A stretch of DNA of 64,000 bases from positions 4,765,526 to 4,829,525 of the forward strand of contig NW_009799100.1 of assembly GCF_000213175.1 (NCBI RefSeq), in the 5' to 3' direction. The position numbers and the translations under genes are program-made. The notes beneath the pieces were generated by a model that saw only the letters and a list, made by a program, of their open reading frames with translations, was not told the origin of the DNA and searched no databases. This document shows, one piece after another, positions 58,304-64,000 of the stretch. The stretch's first letter is position 1. Each line of letters starts with the position of its first letter. The DNA is from Neurospora tetrasperma FGSC 2508 (taxonomy: Eukaryota; Ascomycota; Sordariomycetes; Sordariales; Sordariaceae).

Positions 58304-59746
58304 TCAAACAGCAATAGCCGTCGCCGGCGTCGCAGCCATTCCCGGACCACCGCTCACGGGGCCAAGTTCCGGGCTCGGGCTCGGGCTACCCTCCGAGCTA
58401 GCCGTCGACGCCGACGCCGACGCCGCGTCAGGGACCACCAACTTCGGGAATGGCCCGCCATGAATCAGATATCTCTCCAAAGCGTTGGAATCCATCGTCT
58501 TCCCCTCTTGCACGACCCTCCTACTGCCGAAATGGTCTGGGCCATCCATGTCCTCCCAGTTCTCATCCACGCTGGCATGGAACTTGAACGTCTCCCTCGC
58601 TCTGGCGCCAGTCCTGATATCGCCGGCTTCGAGATCCCCTTCCAAGTGGAGGCGCTGCAGCTTCGGTAGTTTTCCTTGCAGGGAAGCGAACAGACTGCGG
58701 AATGACCCCTCGTGGAGATGCACGCCGCCGATGGAAAGTTCATAAGGCTTAGCCAGCCCGCGGCCTCCCAGGCGCAAGCGCTCGAGAGTCTTGGCGTGGC
58801 GCAGCAAGAACGAGCGCAGATCTTCTTCGGAGCAGGAGACGCCTTCGAGTTTGAGGGAGGTGAGTTTGGTAAAGGTGAAGTCCTGGAGGAGAGCGCGGAA
58901 AGAAAATCCGAATTTTTGCATCGGGGCGTGGTAAGTGTGGAAGGAGAGGCTGAGGTGGGTCAAGTTGGGGGAGAGCTGGAGGACATGGCCGAGGCCGTTG
59001 ATGGCTTTGAAGCGGGACTGGGGCATCAGGTTTGCTGGCGGGTCGATGGTCAGGTCCAGCTTGGAAAGGGACGAGAAGGAGGAGGCGCAGCAGTCGAACC
59101 AGTGGCGACGGTCGTCGGGGAGGCGGAAGATTTCGAGCGGGAGTTGGTCGATGGTGAGGCTGTTGAGGGAGACATGTCGCACGGCGGAGATGATGGCGTT
59201 CATGTTCTTGCACGTCTGCGCGCGGAAGGTGGGGTCGCGCTTGCGGCAGTTGCGCACCAGAAAGACGTCCTTGAAGACTTCAATGTCGTAGGGGCATTTG
59301 GTGTAGGTGATCTCGAGGTCCTTGAGGTTAGGCAGGCGCTTGAAGGACTCCTCGACCATGGCGGAGCGGGTGTGAAAGGGTGGGAGGTCGCGGGCTTTGC
59401 CTTCGAGCTCGTAGTACTTGATCCAGGCATCTTGGAGGAGGATGGACCGCTCTTCGGGCTCTTGCAACCAGTGCTGGAAGAAGGAGGCGTGGCGGGCGCT
59501 GTACTCGTCGACTTTGGAGAAGTTAAAGGTGATGGAGCTGATGGACCGGTTGAGGCGGTCGTGGTGGGCGATCGAATGTAACCGTTGGACGTCGTCCTTC
59601 CATTCCACGGCCCGGAAGGATGGTGGGAGCAGATAGTTGTATCCTACGTCGGCTAGTCGACCGCAAGTGAGACGGAGGGCTCGTACCGATGGTGGGTCGC
59701 AGTTGTCGAAGATGAGCCGAAGCAGTTCAGCGGGAAGAGTATCCAT
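58304..59746 (-). CDS. F-box / leucine-rich-repeat-like protein, 480 aa
   Basis: Single exon from ATG 59746. Residues 1-40 form an F-box: DTLPAELLRLIFDNCDPPSV followed by R-A-L-R-L-T-C-G-R-L. Weak leucine-rich repeats follow: FKRLPNLKDLEITYTKC, FSSLSKLDLTIDPP, LSPNLTHLSLSFHTYH, TKLTSLKLEGVSCSEEDL and LPKLQRLHLEGDLEAGDI. The C-terminus is a Ser/Pro/Ala-rich disordered tail. F-box proteins bring substrates to SCF ubiquitin ligases through Skp1; the target here is unknown. A long open frame on the opposite strand (58712-59581) is a compositional shadow. Confidence 0.9.
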   Translation of the reverse strand: MDTLPAELLRLIFDNCDPPSVRALRLTCGRLADVGYNYLLPPSFRAVEWKDDVQRLHSIAHHDRLNRSISSITFNFSKVDEYSARHASFFQHWLQEPEERSILLQDAWIKYYELEGKARDLPPFHTRSAMVEESFKRLPNLKDLEITYTKCPYDIEVFKDVFLVRNCRKRDPTFRAQTCKNMNAIISAVRHVSLNSLTIDQLPLEIFRLPDDRRHWFDCCASSFSSLSKLDLTIDPPANLMPQSRFKAINGLGHVLQLSPNLTHLSLSFHTYHAPMQKFGFSFRALLQDFTFTKLTSLKLEGVSCSEEDLRSFLLRHAKTLERLRLGGRGLAKPYELSIGGVHLHEGSFRSLFASLQGKLPKLQRLHLEGDLEAGDIRTGARARETFKFHASVDENWEDMDGPDHFGSRRVVQEGKTMDSNALERYLIHGGPFPKLVVPDAASASASTASSEGSPSPSPELGPVSGGPGMAATPATAIAV

Positions 59747-60016
59747 TTTGGCTGGCTGTATGATGTGATTAATGTTTTCGTAGAGAGATGAGACAAGATG
59801 GGATAAAGTCGTCTGTTTTTATATATGTCTTGTTGATGGTGTTGACAAAAAAGCGGTCATGGAATGTATGTATGTGTTGTGAGGCTCAGGCGGCTTGGGG
59901 GCGGCTGACACAAGCGTGGGTGTATGTGGTGTGGTGGTGGTTGTTGATTGTCGTCACTTATAAGTCGCGAGTTGTCGGTTCGGGTGTGTGGGTTGACCGG
60001 CAACGGACGAGTGCAT

Positions 60017-60030
60017 GGGGGGGGGGGGGG
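60017..60030. repeat. G14 homopolymer
   Basis: Fourteen consecutive G residues upstream of the F-box gene. Confidence 0.8.
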
Positions 60031-62751
60031 ATTGGAGAAACAAAATAGAAACCGGGTACTGAAGGGTGGAAAGGGGAGTGATTCGCCCCTTATTTAGCAA
60101 GAGTAGTTCCGAATTATTTGCAGCTGCATGGTTTCTCTGTTTGGATCGATGTGTCAAGAACAAAGGACGGTGCCCTGGTGTTGTTGATACCGAAAGATTT
60201 CACAGTTGGCTTCTAAAGTCGGTGAGCTTAAGACAAGGGACGGCCTCAGATTCGTCGAGCCCTATTCCAGCCTATCCATCCTAGCCCATGCCATCCCTTG
60301 GGGCAGCTGTACTGGGGACTGGGGGAGCATGGGGCACCAATCGATGTTGCTGGGCCTTGACTGGGCATCCCAACCACAATCCTGTCCATCCGAGAAGACA
60401 GGGGAGTCAACATTGGGTGCATTAGCGGGCTGGAGGCCAAACCAAGCTGCAAGCCACCACAGGCACGCCCACCCCCTTTAGCGTTGCTTGGGTCCCGCCG
60501 TCCACTTGGAAACATTTAGAGTCCCGGCTCAGACATTGCTGCTTCAAGAAAAAAGGTACCTTACCCTGCCATTCGGGGGGCGGACAGGAGAAGAACACGC
60601 TCGTGTTTTCTTTGTGAGTCGTGTTGTTGGTGCTCAGACTCCCTGCCCAGCAAAGCCCAGTATAGAAGGGAAGAATGAGCGGTAGGAAGGCGGTGTGAAT
60701 GGGACAGCATTTGTTGAACGAAATTACGGAGTCACGGAGGTAAACAGAACTGGGACAAAAAGGACCACGAGTAAGGTATGGGTAAAGAGGAGGTGTGATT
60801 CCGTCTGTGTGATCGATCCAAGGTTCTTACCGATGCGATGTGTGATGTTCGAGCAGGCAGTGAGGTGTGATGAGATGATGGATGCTGCAATGAGAACACC
60901 TTGTGCCTCGCGTACCTTGAACCTCTCTTCCTCTGCCTCGTCTTTTTTTTTTCTCCTTGACCGACGTTTGGAGGTGAATTGCAATGCAACACCATGACTG
61001 GACGCTTGTCCAATCCAAGCTTGTCCCCATGAACCCGCCTCAGCCCGCCCACCACCCGCCTGTTTGGTTTAAGTCTAGTGCCCGATGACTGCAAAGCACA
61101 GAATGGCACGTGAGGAGTACTTGTCACTCACTTTTGTCAACGGGACAGTGATGCTACGTATTGCACTGTGGGATAGCGATGGAAGCCTTTGCTGACATGC
61201 AGGTCTGCTTCTAGAAAAGTGTACCCACCATGGCCGATTTGTCGGATGCGCAATGTGTGTGTAGGTATGGTGGCTTTGTGTGGTTCAGGAGGGGTGGTGG
61301 GCCGAAAGGGGAGGGTTTCATTGCTTTGGTTGGCGAGCCATCCCTTCCAGCCCTGTGAGTCGACCTCAGATACGGACGGGCGATCCCTCGCTCTGTGTAC
61401 ATGGAAAGTGAACCATGACGATGCTGTATTCCAGCGAGCATTTTTCGACAGGTTTGCTCATCGGTTGTCGGATCAAAGAAAGTCGGCGAGAGGTGACAGG
61501 TGAGATGAGGTAAGCTGCCGTCAACATCCTTGAAGAGAGAGAGAAAGGATGTTTGCGGGGACCGCCGACAGTGTGCTATTCTCGTGGTGCAGAGGAACAC
61601 CAAAACGCAAAAACAGCCGTTTCGATCCTACGCGTTGTAACCAGGACCCCCCGGGTATGCTGGCCGGGATGCTTCACCGCGAGTTCAACAAACGGATTTC
61701 ACCCCCAGTTTCCCAGGTGTTCCCGGCGGCGAGAAGGCTTCACGACAAACGAAGATAATGGAGAACCGAACCGTATGTTACGCAAGCTGGCATCCCACAG
61801 GCAGACAGCCCTCCGTAGCCCGTGGTCAAGCCGCGCGTGGGCATGCGAGGGCATTTCTTGGGACTCGTTTTCCTTGGCTGGATGGGGCTGATGATGGATC
61901 GAGGACGTGCAGACTGGCGGACAAGAACATGGCGAAACCCAACCTCCACTCTGGGCTCTCACCGAAGGAGTTTTGCGTACACCTTGAGGGGCATACATCG
62001 CTTACCCCAGCCTTCATCTCGACACTTTGATGTCATGCAGTCTCGTGGGGGTGTTTATGCTATTTCGTTTCATGTTCCTGGCAAGCACAAGTCGGTGAGA
62101 GCTTCAGGTAAATAAATCGTAGTTGTTCCCCCTTTCGCTTGTTGCTTTCTGCCTCACAATGTCATACTTCAATGCCACCTTCACGCCCCATCCGTGACCC
62201 AGTTGTTTAGTCCGGAAGATGTGAGTTCAGCTGGAGGGACTGCTCCGGCCGATATCCCAAAGCATCCAACCGGAAAGGATACCACAATCGGAACGAAGAG
62301 AATCAACAGCTGCATCTTGCAATCACACAAGGTTGAGACATACATGATGGGTGGCCAGATGGCCTGCTCGTCCGAGGCCTGTCTGTTTATCTGTGTTGCA
62401 GGATGGGATCATGTTCGTCCGCTTTCCGCTCTCTGATCCGGGTTTCGACTTGGGGGTTTTACTAGTGTACAGAGAGGAAGAGGAACCAACCAGCCATTTG
62501 GGTCTCTCGGTCAGAGTCTCAAGTCAGTTCCGAGCGGACGAGAAGGGGCGCTGCTAGTTCTAGGTAGCTGAATGGGAGGTCAACACCATCAACCATGACT
62601 TGCATAAGCACAACCCCCCTCTCGTACTCTCACATTATACTAGAGCAAGTATGTACTCGGCAGCCCCTCTTCCTCGTGTCGTTACTCGATGATCGCCCTC
62701 CTCTGGGTGGTCTGGTGGAACCATGGCTCACGGCATGGAATCCCTCCCTCC

Positions 62752-62754
<3 letters not shown>

Positions 62755-62782
<28 letters not shown>
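62755..62782. repeat. T28 homopolymer
   Basis: Twenty-eight consecutive T residues; possibly a length-variable or sequencing-error-prone site. Confidence 0.8.
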
Positions 62783-63806
62783 CATTAGCCTCGTGCAAGG
62801 CCAGTGACATGCAGTATGTATCGCCGGATCCGCAAGCCCAGTGTAACCTCCGCTCTTTTGGCTGCGTGCCTGATCGTGGCCGCCGCTTTGGTCTGCGCTA
62901 CTCTGCCGTTCTCTGCGCTACTGGAGGCGGTGATGATTCTGAGCTGTCAAAGGGGAAGGAAAACCCAAATGCAACGTCAAAAAAGTCAATAAAACGGGGC
63001 CGAAGGTGGGGAATGCTGAGATGCCCCCGGCTGCCCCGCCAATTCCCTTGCCCGCTCCCGACGGGACATACACTAACAATTATATCCACTATCCACGCCC
63101 TCTTTTAGGGGCCAACGGATGCATAGTGTACACTATACGGGCACGGGGAGGGGACTGTCTCGGGGCCGGCAATACCAAGGACGGAATATCGGGACACGAT
63201 GGTACGTAACAAACCAAGGTAATGACAATGTTTTGCTGTCTGTCATTTCCGTTGGAGACGAGAAGAGCGATTGGATGTCCGGCCAACTCTTTTCCCCTCC
63301 AGCCAGCCAGTCACAGCAACTGCCCGCTTTGAGTGTTCCTTTCCCCTCTGCCACCATGTGAGCAGCTGAGTTCGGGCTGATGGGAACGGCAGGAACTTCT
63401 TCCATGTCAATCAGTTCTCTTGCTCGACCTGACCCGACATTTCCATCAGCTGCCTCCCCTCACTCTCGTCGAAAGGTTCAGCCCGCCACTCGTTACCATA
63501 ACCGACACCGAGACCATCGACCATACGACCAAACCTGCCTAGCCAACCATATTCACGCGACAATAACATCGACACCGAGACCGCGGTTGCGCTTGCGCCA
63601 TGGACATCATCAATGGTTGGACCTGATCCTGACGACCACACTGTTGACCTGCAGTAGCATAGTGAAGCTCCTGATTCGGTAACCATCGCGACCAAGATAT
63701 CCATCCACAGCCCCAAGCTTACGCCATCGGTACGACATACTGCTATACCGACCGGACAAACCCCGCGCAGCCTTATCAACTTCTTGCGCCGAATCATACC
63801 GCAATC

Positions 63807-64000
63807 ATGCCGGGCGCACGCTCCGATGCGAACACTCCTCAGCCCAACCGGGAGTTTATATCTGACGAGGCGCACCTCCTACCGTTACCCCCAGACGCTC
63901 CCGATCTCCACGAACTCAACGCCTCTCTCGATGCCCTCTCGGCCGTCTTCCCCGATATACAGATAGACGTCTTCCGAGAGATGCTCTCCAGCTTCGACGG
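63807..64000 (+). CDS. CUE-domain protein, N-terminus only (continues beyond window)
   Basis: The frame opens at ATG 63807 and is still open at the right edge after 64 codons. After a short polar start it reads LNASLDALSAVFPDIQIDVF then R-E-M-L-S-S-F-D-G, matching the first helices of a CUE ubiquitin-binding domain, which typically have an F-P motif and a following Leu-rich helix. Downstream domains lie outside the window. A ubiquitin-linked role is likely for the family. Confidence 0.75.
   Translation, partial: MPGARSDANTPQPNREFISDEAHLLPLPPDAPDLHELNASLDALSAVFPDIQIDVFREMLSSFD

Larger units (their letters stand above)
59747..63806. other. Long intergenic region (4 kb)
   Basis: It lies between the F-box gene and the CUE gene and includes both promoters. 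It contains a G14 run at 60017-60030 and a T28 run at 62755-62782. Frames are short and mostly without ATG or domain. No gene is supported. Confidence 0.5.

Noticed and set aside
58712-59581. A 289-codon plus-strand frame, Gly/Glu/Val-rich
   Set aside because: It is antisense to the F-box protein gene, and its Gly/Glu/Val bias is what the complement of that coding sequence gives.

Overview
The window is nuclear DNA of a filamentous ascomycete, most likely a Sordariales relative of Neurospora or Sordaria. Evidence: short spliceosomal introns (about 55-130 nt) with GTRNGT donors and CTAAC-like branch sites, polyglutamine and polyasparagine tracts, two tRNA genes with introns next to the anticodon, many CTACCTAGGTA-like motifs, and fungal families (an ASD-4/AreB-type GATA factor, KRR1, a fungal YeeE/YedE transporter, a SYLF protein). 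The organism is inferred from features; no database search was possible. One assembly gap lies at 15269-16067.

Layout. 1-6.8 kb: two divergent flavoenzyme genes. The left one, cut by the window edge, encodes a secreted protein joining an RNase T2 domain to an FAD-linked oxidase domain. The right one encodes a pyranose-oxidase-like GMC protein. 7-14.3 kb: an unknown three-exon gene, an ankyrin protein, a DEDDy 3'-5' exonuclease, the broken first exon of a STAND/NLR-type gene, and a second ankyrin-containing protein. 14.3-19.4 kb: sparse sequence with the gap and one frame-broken relic. 19.4-30.4 kb: a conserved, gene-dense stretch with the GATA factor (using a GC-AG intron), KRR1, an MDR oxidoreductase, tRNA-Ala, a SWIM/RING-like zinc protein and an ETHE1-like metallo-hydrolase.

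30.4-49 kb is mostly accessory. It opens with a field of degenerate tandem repeats of about 365 bp whose minus strand reads like a decayed repeat protein. It also holds a YeeE/YedE transporter gene, a second SWIM/RING-like gene with the same intron plan as the one at 27.8 kb, and a graveyard at 38-46 kb. The graveyard has a GIY-YIG-like gene, a decayed relative in inverted orientation, an SNF2 helicase fragment, a broken array of 23-residue STPR repeats, and several frame-broken fragments. A tRNA-Ser marks the right side. 49-64 kb holds three real genes separated by long noncoding stretches: a SYLF protein, an F-box/LRR protein and the first codons of a CUE-domain protein.

No operon-like logic applies. 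The clearest functional links are the divergent flavoenzyme pair and the two SWIM/RING-like paralogues. The persulfide-dioxygenase-like hydrolase and the YeeE/YedE thiosulfate-type transporter lie 4.5 kb apart and may both touch sulfur metabolism. No virus-like element was recognised.
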